Below, piece by piece: positions 46,468-55,888 of a stretch of 64,000 nt of DNA (position 1 is its first letter; the number at the start of each line of letters is the position of its first letter). Under the pieces are notes generated by a model that saw only the letters and a list, made by a program, of their open reading frames with translations, was not told the DNA's origin and did not search any database. The translations under genes and the position numbers were made by a program. Origin of the DNA: Burkholderia sp. GAS332 (GTDB taxonomy: Bacteria > Pseudomonadota > Gammaproteobacteria > Burkholderiales > Burkholderiaceae); contig FSRV01000001.1 of NCBI GenBank assembly GCA_900142905.1, positions 4,712,001-4,776,000 of the forward strand. The letters run 5' to 3'.

Positions 46468-48297
46468 ATGAATCACTTCCCCAAACTGTTGTCGTCGCAG
46501 ATCGGCTTTGACGTCGCCCAGACGATGCTCGAAGGATTTGATCGTCATTACCGGATCTTCCGCGACGCCGCGATCCGTGCCAAATCGCTTTTCGAAGCAG
46601 CCGACTGGCATGGCCTGCAAGCGCTGGCGCGCGAGCGCATCACCTCCTATGACGAACGCGTCGAGGAATGCGTCGTACTGCTCGAAGACGAATACGACGC
46701 CGAGAATATCGACGACGAAGTGTGGCAGCAGATTAAGCTCCACTACATCGGCCTCCTGACCACGCACCGTCAGCCCGAATGTGCGGAGACGTTCTTCAAT
46801 TCGGTGTGCTGCAAGATCCTGCACCGTTCGTATTTCAACAACGACTTCATTTTCGTACGCCCAGCGATCTCGACCGAATATATCGAGAACGATGAACCCG
46901 CGGCGAAGCCGACCTATCGTGCGTATTACCCCAGCAAAGACGGTCTTGCCGCGACGCTCGAGCGCATCGTCACGAACTTCCAGCTGGAACCGCCCTTTGA
47001 GGACCTGACGCGCGACGTCGAATGCGTGATGCAGACCATTCACGATGCGTTCGGCGTGTTCGACGAAGCGCCCAACTTCCAGATTCATGTGCTCTCGTCG
47101 CTGTTTTATCGAAACAAGTCGGCGTATATCGTTGGACGGATCATCAACGGCGATTTGCTGCTACCGTTCGCCGTGCCGCTGCGTCATGTGAAGCCCGGTG
47201 TTCTTGGACTCGATACGGTGCTGCTCAAACGCGACCAGTTGCTGATCATCTTCAGCTTCTCGCATTCGTACTTCCTGGTCGATATGGAAGTGCCATCCGC
47301 TTACGTCGAGTTTCTCGGCACCATCATGCAGGGCAAACCGAAGGCCGAAATCTATACGTCGGTGGGTTTGCAGAAGCAGGGCAAGAATCTGTTCTATCGC
47401 GATCTGCTACACCATCTGAAGCATTCGAGCGACCGATTCATCATCGCGCCCGGCATCAAGGGGCTCGTGATGCTGGTGTTCACGTTGCCGTCGTTTCCGT
47501 ACGTCTTCAAGCTGATCAAAGACCACTTTCCGCCGCCGAAAGAAACCACGCGCGAGCAGATCAAGGGAAAGTATCAGCTCGTCAAACGGCATGATCGTTT
47601 GGGCCGCATGGCCGACACACTCGAATATTCGAGCGTCGCGCTACCGGTTTCGCGGCTCGACGACGCGCTGGTGCGCGAACTCGAAAAGGAAGTGCCGTCC
47701 TTGCTCGAATACGACGGCGACAACCTGGTGATTCGCCATATGTATATCGAACGCCGGATGGTGCCGCTCAATCTGTTCCTGCAAAACGGCAACGACGACG
47801 ACGTCGACCACGGCATCAAGGAATACGGCAATGCCATCAAGGAATTGATGCAGGCGAACATCTTCCCTGGCGACATGCTGTACAAGAACTTCGGTGTGAC
47901 GCGTCACGGCCGCGTCGTGTTCTACGACTACGATGAGATCGAATACCTGACGGAATGCAACGTGCGCACGGTGCCGGCGCCACGTAACGAGGAAGACGAA
48001 ATGTCGGGCGAGCCGTGGTACTCGGTCGGCCCGCACGACATTTTCCCGGAGACGTATGGCACGTTTCTGCTCGGCGACCCACGCGTGCGCCGGTCCTTCA
48101 TGCAGCATCACGCGGACTTCTTCGATCCAGCGCTGTGGCAACGGCACAAGGATCATCTATTGAAAGGCGAACTGCCCGACTTTTTCCCGTACGACAGCAG
48201 CGTGCGTTTCTGCATCCGCTATCCGGAACGATTCGCCGACGTGGCGTCCGGATCATCGGATAACCCAGCAGACGAACGCGCCGTGCGCGCGGCTTAA
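46468..48297 (+). CDS. aceK: Isocitrate dehydrogenase kinase/phosphatase
   Basis: 609 residues, full length. Phosphorylates and dephosphorylates isocitrate dehydrogenase, switching carbon between the TCA cycle and glyoxylate shunt. The ATP-binding loop lies in [18 protein letters not shown]; the kinase core has [21 protein letters not shown] (catalytic acidic residues) and [17 protein letters not shown] [14 protein letters not shown]. Preceded 85 bases by the MerR regulator. Confidence 0.96.
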   Translation: MNHFPKLLSSQIGFDVAQTMLEGFDRHYRIFRDAAIRAKSLFEAADWHGLQALARERITSYDERVEECVVLLEDEYDAENIDDEVWQQIKLHYIGLLTTHRQPECAETFFNSVCCKILHRSYFNNDFIFVRPAISTEYIENDEPAAKPTYRAYYPSKDGLAATLERIVTNFQLEPPFEDLTRDVECVMQTIHDAFGVFDEAPNFQIHVLSSLFYRNKSAYIVGRIINGDLLLPFAVPLRHVKPGVLGLDTVLLKRDQLLIIFSFSHSYFLVDMEVPSAYVEFLGTIMQGKPKAEIYTSVGLQKQGKNLFYRDLLHHLKHSSDRFIIAPGIKGLVMLVFTLPSFPYVFKLIKDHFPPPKETTREQIKGKYQLVKRHDRLGRMADTLEYSSVALPVSRLDDALVRELEKEVPSLLEYDGDNLVIRHMYIERRMVPLNLFLQNGNDDDVDHGIKEYGNAIKELMQANIFPGDMLYKNFGVTRHGRVVFYDYDEIEYLTECNVRTVPAPRNEEDEMSGEPWYSVGPHDIFPETYGTFLLGDPRVRRSFMQHHADFFDPALWQRHKDHLLKGELPDFFPYDSSVRFCIRYPERFADVASGSSDNPADERAVRAA

Positions 48298-48400
48298 ACC
48301 CCATGCGCATCATGCGCCGCGCGCATCGTTGAATGCATCGTCCGAACCTTATGTAACGACATCGACCGGTCAATCGGTCGAGCAACCGCCCAGACTCGAC

Positions 48401-49177
48401 ATGAATACGAACGCTTCTCCCGCTGCCAATCCGCTGGCCCAACTGTTCGACAACAACGACGCGTGGGTGGCCCGCAAGCTGTCCGAAGATCCGGAGTACT
48501 TCTCGCGTCTCGCGCACCAGCAGACCCCCGAGTATCTGTGGATCGGCTGCTCCGATTCGCGCGTGCCGGCCAACCAGATCATCGGCCTGCCGCCTGGCGA
48601 AGTGTTCGTGCACAGAAATATCGCCAACGTGGTGGTGCATACGGATCTGAACTGCCTGTCGGTGATCCAGTTCGCCGTCGATCTGCTCAAGGTCAAGCAC
48701 ATCATGGTGGTGGGTCACTATGGCTGCTCGGGCGTCGCCGCGGCGCTGCACGGCCGGCGCGTGGGTCTTGCGGACAACTGGCTGCATCACGTGCAGGACG
48801 TGCGCACCAAGCACGCCGCGCTGATCGAAGAGTGGCCGATCGGCGAGGCGCGGCATCGGCGTCTGGTCGAACTCAACGCGATCGAGCAGGTAATGAACGT
48901 ATGCCGGACCACCATCATCAACGACGCATGGGCGCGCGGCCAGGAGCTTGCGGTGCATGGCTGGGTGTATGGCGTGCATGACGGCAAGGTGCGCGACCTC
49001 GGCATGACAATCAACGACCCCGCGGCACTCGATGCAACCTACAAGCGCTGCATCGCGGCCGTCTCGGCCGGCGGTGCGTACCAGGAAGACAACGATGCGG
49101 CGGCCGCCGATGCGGCCCAGCTCGGCGATGTGCCGGCCATCGTTGAAGGTGTGATTAAAGAACTTAAACATGAGTGA
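48401..49177 (+). CDS. can: Beta-class carbonic anhydrase
   Basis: 258 residues. Zinc ligands in IGCSDSRVPA (Cys, with the Asp-Arg dyad) and VVGHYGCSGV (His and Cys). Interconverts CO2 and bicarbonate. Start at ATG 48401 (MNTNASPA); the frame is open to 48329 but the extra 24 residues are not conserved-looking. The stop overlaps a first possible start of the thiolase gene by 8 bases. Confidence 0.94.
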   Translation: MNTNASPAANPLAQLFDNNDAWVARKLSEDPEYFSRLAHQQTPEYLWIGCSDSRVPANQIIGLPPGEVFVHRNIANVVVHTDLNCLSVIQFAVDLLKVKHIMVVGHYGCSGVAAALHGRRVGLADNWLHHVQDVRTKHAALIEEWPIGEARHRRLVELNAIEQVMNVCRTTIINDAWARGQELAVHGWVYGVHDGKVRDLGMTINDPAALDATYKRCIAAVSAGGAYQEDNDAAAADAAQLGDVPAIVEGVIKELKHE

Positions 49178-49199
49178 GACAAACATGAGCGAGACAAAG
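49170..49199 (+). repeat. Duplicated start-codon region of the thiolase gene
   Basis: ATGAGTGAGACAAAC and ATGAGCGAGACAAAG are tandem 15-base copies differing at two positions. They give [10 protein letters not shown], so two in-frame start codons exist with nearly the same context. Confidence 0.8.
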
Positions 49200-50378
49200 T
49201 CTGATCCGATCGTAATCGTAGGTGTGGCCCGCACGCCGATGGCGGCATTTCAGGGCGATTTCGCAACGCTAACCGCGCCGCAGTTGGGTTCGGTTGCGAT
49301 CGAAGCCGCCGTGCAACGCGCGGGATTGAAGCCCGAGCAGATCGACGAAGTGGTGATGGGTTGCGTGCTGCCCGCCGGCCTCGGTCAGGCGCCCGCACGT
49401 CAGGCCGCACTCGGCGCCGGCTTGCCGCTCGCCACCGGCAGCACCACTGTCAACAAGATGTGCGGCTCCGGCATGCGCGCGGCCATGTTCGCGCATGACA
49501 TGCTGGCTGCGGGCTCGGTCGATGTGATCGTCGCCGGCGGCATGGAAAGCATGACGAACGCGCCGTACCTGTTGCCGAAGGCGCGTAACGGCATGCGCAT
49601 GGGCCACGGCCAGGTAATCGACCACATGTTCTACGACGGTCTCGAAGACGCCTACGAAAAAGGCCGCCTGATGGGCACCTTCGCCGAGGAATGCGCGGCC
49701 TCGTTCGACTTCACGCGCGAAGCGCAGGATGCGTTCGCCGTCGAGTCACTGAATCGTGCGAAGCGCGCGAATGAAGACGGCTCGTTCGCATGGGAAATCG
49801 CGCCGGTGAAGATGGAAAGCCGCAAGGGCGACGTCACCATCGATCACGACGAGCAGCCGTTCAAAGCGAACCTCGACAAGATTCCGACACTCAAGCCCGC
49901 GTTCAGCAAAACCGGCACGGTGACGGCGGCGAATTCATCGTCGATTTCCGACGGCGCCGCGGCGCTCGTGATGATGCGTGAATCGACCGCGAAACGTCTC
50001 GGCGTCGAGCCGCTTGCTCGCGTGGTCGGCCACTCTACCTTTGCTCAAGAACCGGCGAAGTTCACCACCGCGCCGGTCGGTGCGATTCGCAAGCTGTTCG
50101 AGAAGAACGGCTGGCGCGCCGACGAAGTGGATCTGTATGAGGTCAACGAAGCGTTCGCGGTGGTCACCATGGCCGCGATGAAGGAACATCATCTGCCGCA
50201 TGAGAAGGTCAACGTGAACGGCGGCGCCTGTGCGCTCGGCCATCCGATCGGCGCATCGGGCGCGCGAATTCTCGTCACGCTAATCGGCGCGTTGAAAAAC
50301 CGCGGTCTGAAACGCGGCGTCGCGACGCTGTGCATCGGCGGCGGCGAAGCGACCGCGATGGGCATTGAACTGGTTTAA
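49185..50378 (+). CDS. Acetyl-CoA acetyltransferase (thiolase)
   Basis: 397 residues from ATG 49185 (402 from ATG 49170). Active-site Cys in [13 protein letters not shown], then [13 protein letters not shown], the His in [19 protein letters not shown] and the second Cys in [12 protein letters not shown]. Degradative or biosynthetic (PhaA-like) role cannot be separated by sequence alone. Neighbours (SDR, acyl-CoA dehydrogenase) favour catabolism; PhaM elsewhere in the window shows that the host makes PHB. Confidence 0.93.
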   Translation: MSETKSDPIVIVGVARTPMAAFQGDFATLTAPQLGSVAIEAAVQRAGLKPEQIDEVVMGCVLPAGLGQAPARQAALGAGLPLATGSTTVNKMCGSGMRAAMFAHDMLAAGSVDVIVAGGMESMTNAPYLLPKARNGMRMGHGQVIDHMFYDGLEDAYEKGRLMGTFAEECAASFDFTREAQDAFAVESLNRAKRANEDGSFAWEIAPVKMESRKGDVTIDHDEQPFKANLDKIPTLKPAFSKTGTVTAANSSSISDGAAALVMMRESTAKRLGVEPLARVVGHSTFAQEPAKFTTAPVGAIRKLFEKNGWRADEVDLYEVNEAFAVVTMAAMKEHHLPHEKVNVNGGACALGHPIGASGARILVTLIGALKNRGLKRGVATLCIGGGEATAMGIELV

Positions 50379-50417
50379 CGCGCTGTTTCCAGGCGTTTGA
50401 GGGCTTGAGGTGATTCG

Positions 50418-51095
50418 ATGAAAACAGTGTTGATCGTCGGTGCATCGCGCGGCATCGGCCAGGAGTTTGTACGGCAGTACCTGAAGAGCGGCTGGCGCGT
50501 GCTCGCCACCGCGCGCGACGGCGCCGCGCTCGACACCCTGAAGGCGCTCGGCGCGGAGACCTTTTCACTCGACGTCACCGCCCCCGAAGACATCGCCGCG
50601 TTCGGCTGGAAGCTGGACGGCGAACAGCTCGACGCGGCGGTGCTGGTGTCGGGCGTGTACGGCCCACGCACCGACGGCCTCGAGACGATCACCGCCGAAG
50701 ACTTCGACCAGGTCATGCATACCAACGTGCGCGGACCGATGCAGTTGATGCCGATCCTGCTGCCGCTCGTCGAAGAAACCAGCGGTGTATTCGCGGTGAT
50801 TTCGAGCAAGATGGGCAGTATCGGTGAAGCCAGCGGCACGACCGGATGGTTGTATCGGGCGAGTAAGGCGGCGCTGAACGACGCGCTCAAGATCGCGTCG
50901 CTGGCGGCAACGCGCGCAACGTGTATTTCGCTGCATCCTGGCTGGGTGCGCACCGACATGGGGGGCGCGCAGGCGGCGATCGATCCGGCGCGCAGCGTCA
51001 CCGGCATGCGTGAAGTGCTCGCGCAGGCAGCGGCCGCACACGAAGCGTTCAATGGCCGCTTCTATCAATACGACGGCACGGCGCTCGACTGGTGA
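50418..51095 (+). CDS. SDR family oxidoreductase
   Basis: 225 residues, short SDR. Cofactor motif GASRGIG near the N-terminus, FSLDVTAPEDIAAF, then ISSKMGSIGEASGTTGWLYRASKAAL (in part) with the catalytic Ser-Tyr-Lys. Similar to the C-factor/sniffer-like group. Lies between thiolase and acyl-CoA dehydrogenase in one rightward unit. Confidence 0.88.
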   Translation: MKTVLIVGASRGIGQEFVRQYLKSGWRVLATARDGAALDTLKALGAETFSLDVTAPEDIAAFGWKLDGEQLDAAVLVSGVYGPRTDGLETITAEDFDQVMHTNVRGPMQLMPILLPLVEETSGVFAVISSKMGSIGEASGTTGWLYRASKAALNDALKIASLAATRATCISLHPGWVRTDMGGAQAAIDPARSVTGMREVLAQAAAAHEAFNGRFYQYDGTALDW

Positions 51096-51131
51096 GGAGA
51101 CACATGAGGAGACTAACAAGGAGACCGAGCC

Positions 51132-52262
51132 ATGGTGCTTGATCAGGATCACCTGATGGTCCGCGATGCGGTGCGCACGTTCGTCCGCGAAGCGGTCACC
51201 CCGCATGCGGCGCAATGGGACCGCGAGCGCACCTTTCCGAAGGACGTGCATCGCCAGCTCGCCGAACTTGGCGCCTATGGCGTACTGGTGCCCGAAGCGT
51301 ACGGCGGCGCCGGCATGGACGCGCTGGCGCTCGCGCTGATCCTGGAAGAAATCGCGGCGGGCGACGGTGGCACCTCGACCGCGATCTCCGTCAACAACTG
51401 CCCGGTGTGCAGCATTCTGCTGACCTATGGCAACGACGCGCAGAAACGCGACTGGCTCACACCGCTCGCGCGCGGCGAGATGCTCGGGGCGTTTTGTCTG
51501 ACCGAACCGCAAGCAGGCTCTGACGCATCCGCGCTGCGCACCACCGCGACACGCGATGGCGACGGGTACGTGCTGAACGGCGTCAAACAGTTCATCACGA
51601 GCGGCAAGAACGGCAACGTCGCGATCGTCATGGCCGTGACCGACAAGGCCGCGGGTAAGCGTGGCATCAGCGCGTTCATCGTGCCGACCGATACAAAGGG
51701 CTACATCGTCGCGCGCGTCGAAGAAAAGCTCGGTCAGCATTCGTCGGACACGGCGCAGATTATTTTCGAAGATTGCCGCGTGCCGGCCGCGAATCTGATC
51801 GGCGCGGAAGGCGAAGGCTATCGGATTGCGCTATCGGGGCTCGAAGGCGGGCGCATCGGTATCGCCGCGCAGAGCGTCGGCATGGCGCGCGCCGCGTTCG
51901 AGGCGGCATTGGGGTATGCGAAGGAGCGCGAGAGCTTCGGCCAGCCCCTGTTTTCGCACCAGGCCGTGCAATTCCGTCTCGCCGATATGGCAACCCAACT
52001 CGAAGCCGCGCGTCAGTTGATCTGGCACGCGGCTGCGCTGAAAGACGCCGGCCTGCCCTGCCTGACCGAGGCCGCGATGGCCAAGCTGTTCGCCTCTGAA
52101 GCCGCGGAACGCATCTGCTCCGCAGCCTTGCAGATTCATGGCGGCTACGGCTATCTGAGCGACTTCCCCGTCGAACGCATCTACCGCGATGTTCGTGTGT
52201 GCCAGATTTACGAAGGCACCAGCGACATCCAGAAAATTTTGATCGCGCGTGGTCTTAACTGA
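51132..52262 (+). CDS. Acyl-CoA dehydrogenase
   Basis: 376 residues. FAD flavoprotein forming the alpha-beta double bond of acyl-CoAs. AFCLTEPQAGSDASAL and FITSGKNG contact FAD, and the catalytic base lies in VCQIYEGTSDIQKILIAR. Length and this C-terminal Glu position fit short-chain/branched-chain enzymes. Divergent LiuR-like regulator 5 kb upstream and mvaB 11 kb downstream make a branched-chain role plausible. Confidence 0.93.
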   Translation: MVLDQDHLMVRDAVRTFVREAVTPHAAQWDRERTFPKDVHRQLAELGAYGVLVPEAYGGAGMDALALALILEEIAAGDGGTSTAISVNNCPVCSILLTYGNDAQKRDWLTPLARGEMLGAFCLTEPQAGSDASALRTTATRDGDGYVLNGVKQFITSGKNGNVAIVMAVTDKAAGKRGISAFIVPTDTKGYIVARVEEKLGQHSSDTAQIIFEDCRVPAANLIGAEGEGYRIALSGLEGGRIGIAAQSVGMARAAFEAALGYAKERESFGQPLFSHQAVQFRLADMATQLEAARQLIWHAAALKDAGLPCLTEAAMAKLFASEAAERICSAALQIHGGYGYLSDFPVERIYRDVRVCQIYEGTSDIQKILIARGLN

Positions 52263-52269
52263 AAGTCTG

Positions 52270-52719
52270 ATGAATAAGCCATTGTTGTCAATGCAACGAC
52301 CGTCCGACTGCCCCTGCGGCGGCGCTGCGCCCGATCAGCGCAGCGGCGTCAAAGCGCCGCGCTTCGCGCAATGCTGTGGCCGCTATATCGACGGCGGCGA
52401 AGCTGCGCCGCGCGCGCTTGAACTGATGCGCTCGCGGTACAGCGCGTATGTTGTGGGCGCAACGGATTATTTGCGCGCCACCTGGGCACCGCACACCTGC
52501 CCTGCGGATCTCGACGCCGACCCTGCTGCCCCCGACGCACCGCGTTGGCTCGGACTGCAGATCAAGGCCTTCGCTGAAACCGGCGCCGATCATGCGACAG
52601 TCGAATTCGTCGCACGTTATAAGGTAGGCGGCCGCGCGCACCGGCTGCACGAGTTGAGCCGCTTTCTACGTGACGAAGACGGACGCTGGCGCTATGTCGA
52701 TGGCGACGTGAGCGAATAG
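52270..52719 (+). CDS. YchJ family protein (SEC-C-like zinc motif)
   Basis: 149 residues. The N-terminal CPCGG and downstream FAQCCGRYIDG form a zinc-binding SEC-C-type motif. The body RALELMRSRYSAYVVGATDYLRATW (in part) and HRLHELSRFLRDEDGRWRYVDG match YchJ (UPF0225), an NTF2-like fold. Start taken at ATG 52270; a GTG at 52249 overlaps the upstream gene. Function unknown. Confidence 0.87.
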   Translation: MNKPLLSMQRPSDCPCGGAAPDQRSGVKAPRFAQCCGRYIDGGEAAPRALELMRSRYSAYVVGATDYLRATWAPHTCPADLDADPAAPDAPRWLGLQIKAFAETGADHATVEFVARYKVGGRAHRLHELSRFLRDEDGRWRYVDGDVSE

Positions 52720-52787
52720 AGAGCAAACCCAACCTTTCGCAGCCTTACACAACGCAGCGAAGCACTTAGCACCGCGTTCACATATGG

Positions 52788-52811
52788 CCCTCAAACGAGG
52801 GCTTTTTTTTC
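52788..52811 (+). terminator. Rho-independent terminator
   Basis: GCCCTC/GAGGGC stem, AAAC loop and eight T, 68 bases after the YchJ stop. Confidence 0.9.
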
Positions 52812-53313
52812 GCGTTGGCGCAGCACCACAGCAAGTGTGATACCAAGAATTACTTCGTGTAACCAAGCACTGCAAGATGGGCGCTTGCCGCCTTCTGGTG
52901 GGCGATTGCGCCCGTGATTCACACACGGCAATTTTTTCGTCGCGGGTTCTCCTTGATTGCACAAAACAAAATTGTCGTGCCAGGATGAGGCCGTAGGTTT
53001 ATGACGTCACGTTGCGAGAGCAGGTCCATACCGGTTCCGCGAAATGCGCAGGCGCCCTGCCGATAGCCCACCAGTAAGGGTTCGACGGCGGTTCCAGGCA
53101 GCATGTGTGGCGCTCATCATCGGCGCGTGGGGTCGCGTCGGCCGTTTGGGTTCATCCCGTGCGATCTCGATTAGCGTGCGTGCGCTTGAGGCACAACGTA
53201 CGCGAGTGTGTTTTTGTTTGTCGAAAACGTCGATGAAAGGCAATTGTCAGCGATGACATTCGACAGACAAGGCATCACAGTGTTCAGCGCAGGTTTTTGA
53301 GGCAGGTGCATTA
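52812..53313. other. Intergenic region, no supported gene
   Basis: About 500 bases with mixed composition. A 70-codon frame at 53044-53256 lacks a ribosome site and protein-like composition. AGGCAGG at 53301-53307 is the ribosome site of the next gene. No structured RNA recognised. Confidence 0.4.
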
Positions 53314-54588
53314 ATGGTGTTCAGCAAGGTTCTGACGAAGTGTGCGGTGACGTGTGCAACGGCGATATGCGCTGTCGCACTCGCGCATGCCGACCCGCTC
53401 GCCGACACCCAGGCCGGGCCCCTTACGCGTGCACACGTGCCGCGCCTTGCGCTCGACGACGACGCCTATCTGCCCACCGCCGGCCTTAACGAACAGATCA
53501 TCCGCGTGCCGGTCGACGCTGCCGGCACGATCACGCTCGAAACGACGATCTACAAACCGGACGGCCCAGGCCCGTTTCCGATGATCGTTTTCAACCACGG
53601 CAAGATTCCCGGCGACCCGCGCACGCAGGAGCGCAGCGACCCGTTGCCGTTCGCGCGCGAATTCGTGCGCCGCGGCTACGTGGTGGTGGCGCCGAACCGC
53701 CAGGGCTTCGGCCATTCCGGCGGCACTTATCAACAGGATGGTTGCGACGTCGAGCGCAACGGTGTTGGCCAGGCCGGTGACGTCGCCGCGACGATCGATT
53801 TCATGTCGAAGCAGCCGTACGTGGACGCGACGCACATTGTGGTGGCCGGCACCTCGCACGGCGGCCTGGCGACGATGGCTTACGGCCCCGAGGCTGCGCC
53901 GGGCGTGCGGGCCTTGATCAATTTCTCGGGCGGTTTGCGGCAGGACGCATGCGCCGACTGGCAGGGCAACCTGACGCGCGCATTCGGCGCGTATGGCGAG
54001 AAAACGAAGGTGCCGTCGCTGTGGTTGTATGGCGATAACGATTCGGTGTGGACGGCGCCGCTGGTGGCCGGCATGTATGCCGCGTATTCCGCACATGGTG
54101 CGAGCGCGAAGATGGTGGATTTCGGCAACTACAAGAATGACGCGCATCGGCTTGTGGGCGATCGCGATGGCGTGCAGATCTGGTGGCCGGCGGTCGAGGC
54201 TTTCCTCGCTAGAGCCGGGATGCCTACCGGTGTTCAATATCGGGTTGCGGATCCTTCGTTGCCGAAGGCGAGTGGGTTTGCTGCTGTCGATGCGGTCGAT
54301 TCGGTGCCGTTTGTCGACGAAGCGGGCCGTAATGGATATCGGAATTTCTTGCATCAGTATCCTAGCCGGGCGTTTGCTGTGTCGGACTCGGGTGCCTGGT
54401 CGTGGGCCGAAGGTGGCGATGATCCGATGGCGGTGGCCATTGCCAATTGCCAGAAGCAGAGTTCGGCGCCTTGCCGGTTGTATGCGGTGGATAACTCCGT
54501 TGTATGGGGGGCGGGGGGTTCGCAGACTGCGGATGATTCTTCGGCGGGGTCTGCTAGTGATCGGCGGGCTATTGCTAGTCGGAATTGA
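53314..54588 (+). CDS. Secreted alpha/beta hydrolase (dienelactone hydrolase-like)
   Basis: 424 residues. Signal peptide ends near AHADP (about 27). Serine-hydrolase motifs: MIVFNHGKIPGD (oxyanion), nucleophile elbow AGTSHGGLAT, acid region LYGDNDSVW and a His in NDAHRLVGD. The C-terminal 120 residues (PTGVQYRVADPS onwards) resemble the extension seen in stress-associated, secreted hydrolases of Burkholderiales. From about 54220 the third-position GC bias falls sharply, unlike the first 900 bases. Substrate unknown. Confidence 0.85.
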   Translation: MVFSKVLTKCAVTCATAICAVALAHADPLADTQAGPLTRAHVPRLALDDDAYLPTAGLNEQIIRVPVDAAGTITLETTIYKPDGPGPFPMIVFNHGKIPGDPRTQERSDPLPFAREFVRRGYVVVAPNRQGFGHSGGTYQQDGCDVERNGVGQAGDVAATIDFMSKQPYVDATHIVVAGTSHGGLATMAYGPEAAPGVRALINFSGGLRQDACADWQGNLTRAFGAYGEKTKVPSLWLYGDNDSVWTAPLVAGMYAAYSAHGASAKMVDFGNYKNDAHRLVGDRDGVQIWWPAVEAFLARAGMPTGVQYRVADPSLPKASGFAAVDAVDSVPFVDEAGRNGYRNFLHQYPSRAFAVSDSGAWSWAEGGDDPMAVAIANCQKQSSAPCRLYAVDNSVVWGAGGSQTADDSSAGSASDRRAIASRN

Positions 54589-54600
54589 GAGTTAGGGGTT

Positions 54601-54943
54601 TTTGCCTGCTCGGCGCTCTTGGCTGTTTGCCTGCGGTGTTGGGCTTGGCTTGAGTTGTTTGCCTTCGCGGCGCTCGTTTCTGTATGCCTACGGCGTTGGC
54701 CCTTGCTTGATTTTTTTTGCCTGCGCGGCGCTTTTGGGTTGTGGCCTTACGGTGTTGGCCTTTCCTTGAATTCTTATTGGTCTATTAGCGTCGCCCCTGT
54801 GCGGGGCGGCACTTACTTTCTTTGCCGCCGCAAAGAAAGATAAGCAAAGAAAGCGGCTCGAAGCCCCTGCTAAGCGGGCCCCTCGCACAGTTGCGGTAGT
54901 GGTGCATCTGGAATCTGTGTTCTCGCACATTCGGCGGCAGTGA
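54601..54943 (+). repeat. Intergenic repeat element, left copy
   Basis: Three 57-58-base tandem units (starts 54601, 54658, 54716; each begins TTTGCCT) lead into a conserved core at 54790-54943. The core has hairpins GCCCC-TGTGC-GGGGC and a 10-bp stem CTTTCTTTGC/GCAAAGAAAG with loop CGCC at 54816-54839. Confidence 0.85.
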
Positions 54944-55276
54944 CCAGGCAGTCATACTTCCGGCGGCGCTGCGCGCGCCGAAGGGTACCTCCAGAACCAT
55001 CTGCTCGTTTCGCGCGCGCCTCACTCGACGCCGTGGCTCGCCGCTACCTCACCAATGGATCTGCGATGCACCGGCGCTTCATTCGAAGTGCGAATTCACA
55101 CCTGCATGCGCTGCCACGACTTGTCGGTCGCTCGAGACGCCAGGTGGCACTTCCCGAAACAGATATCTTTTAGCACTTCGCCACGGCGCCGCCGATGGCC
55201 CCCACCGCCCCCAAACGAAGCCCCTGGTTTCCCTGGCAGACCCATCCGCGACGCACGCAGTGCGGAGTGGGAGCTG

Positions 55277-55590
55277 ATGAGCGCTTTGTCACTACCGCCG
55301 AAGGTGCGAGGGCACGGATTCCAGATGCACCACTACCGCTACTGTGCGGGGGACCCGCTTAGCAGGGGCTTCGAGCCGCTTTCTTTGCTTATCTTTCTTT
55401 GCGGCGGCAAAGAAAGTAAGTGCCGCCCCGCACAGGGGCAACGCTAATAAACCACTAACAAATCAAGGAAAGGCCAACGCCGTAAGGACACAACCCAAAA
55501 GCGCCGCGCAGGCACACAAACCAAGCAAAGCCCAACACCGCAGGCGTACAGACAAAAGCGCCGCGCAGGCAAAAAAATCAAGCAAGGTCC
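55277..55590 (-). repeat. Intergenic repeat element, right copy (inverted)
   Basis: Reverse complement of the left copy with about 85-90 percent match by eye: core hairpin CTTTCTTTGC/GCAAAGAAAG at 55393-55416 and two or more of the 57-base units outside it. A further partial unit (GCGCCGCAGGCAAAAA) is at 55710-55725. Confidence 0.85.
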
Positions 55591-55888
55591 ACCTTAAACC
55601 CCAACTTCCCGCCCATAAGGTCCAACTACTTTGTCGTCGTCAACTCCGTCGATCAGCAACGTTCAGAATGAAACAGAAACGACCTGCATCGAACAGTTGC
55701 AAACCCCAGCGCCGCAGGCAAAAACCCCCACCCCCACCCCTAGTGCACAGCACGAAATAAACCGCTAATCTCGATCCCTCACGCCTCCCCAAGACCGCGC
55801 GCAGCGCAAAGAAAAACCCGCAGCGCGAATGAAATGGCCCTAAAAAAGCCAGCCGTGCAACGGCAAAAAAGCACCTCGGAGCACCCCT

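Larger units (their letters stand above)
54589..55888. other. 1.3-kb non-coding region dominated by a large inverted repeat
   Basis: Holds two inverted copies of one element (54601-54943 and 55277-55590) around a 330-base unique centre, then the bioA leader. Frames of 60-140 codons here (for example 55344-55760) are translations of the repeat and are not called as genes. Confidence 0.85.

Noticed and set aside
53044..53256. 70-codon ORF upstream of the secreted hydrolase
   Set aside because: Arg-rich noise composition and no ribosome site.
54688..54930. Leftward 80-codon ORF and its twin at 55344-55760
   Set aside because: Both are translations of the same intergenic repeat element in opposite orientation; no independent coding signal.
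55055..55447. 130-codon rightward ORF across the centre and right repeat copy
   Set aside because: Runs from unique DNA into the repeat core and lacks a ribosome site.
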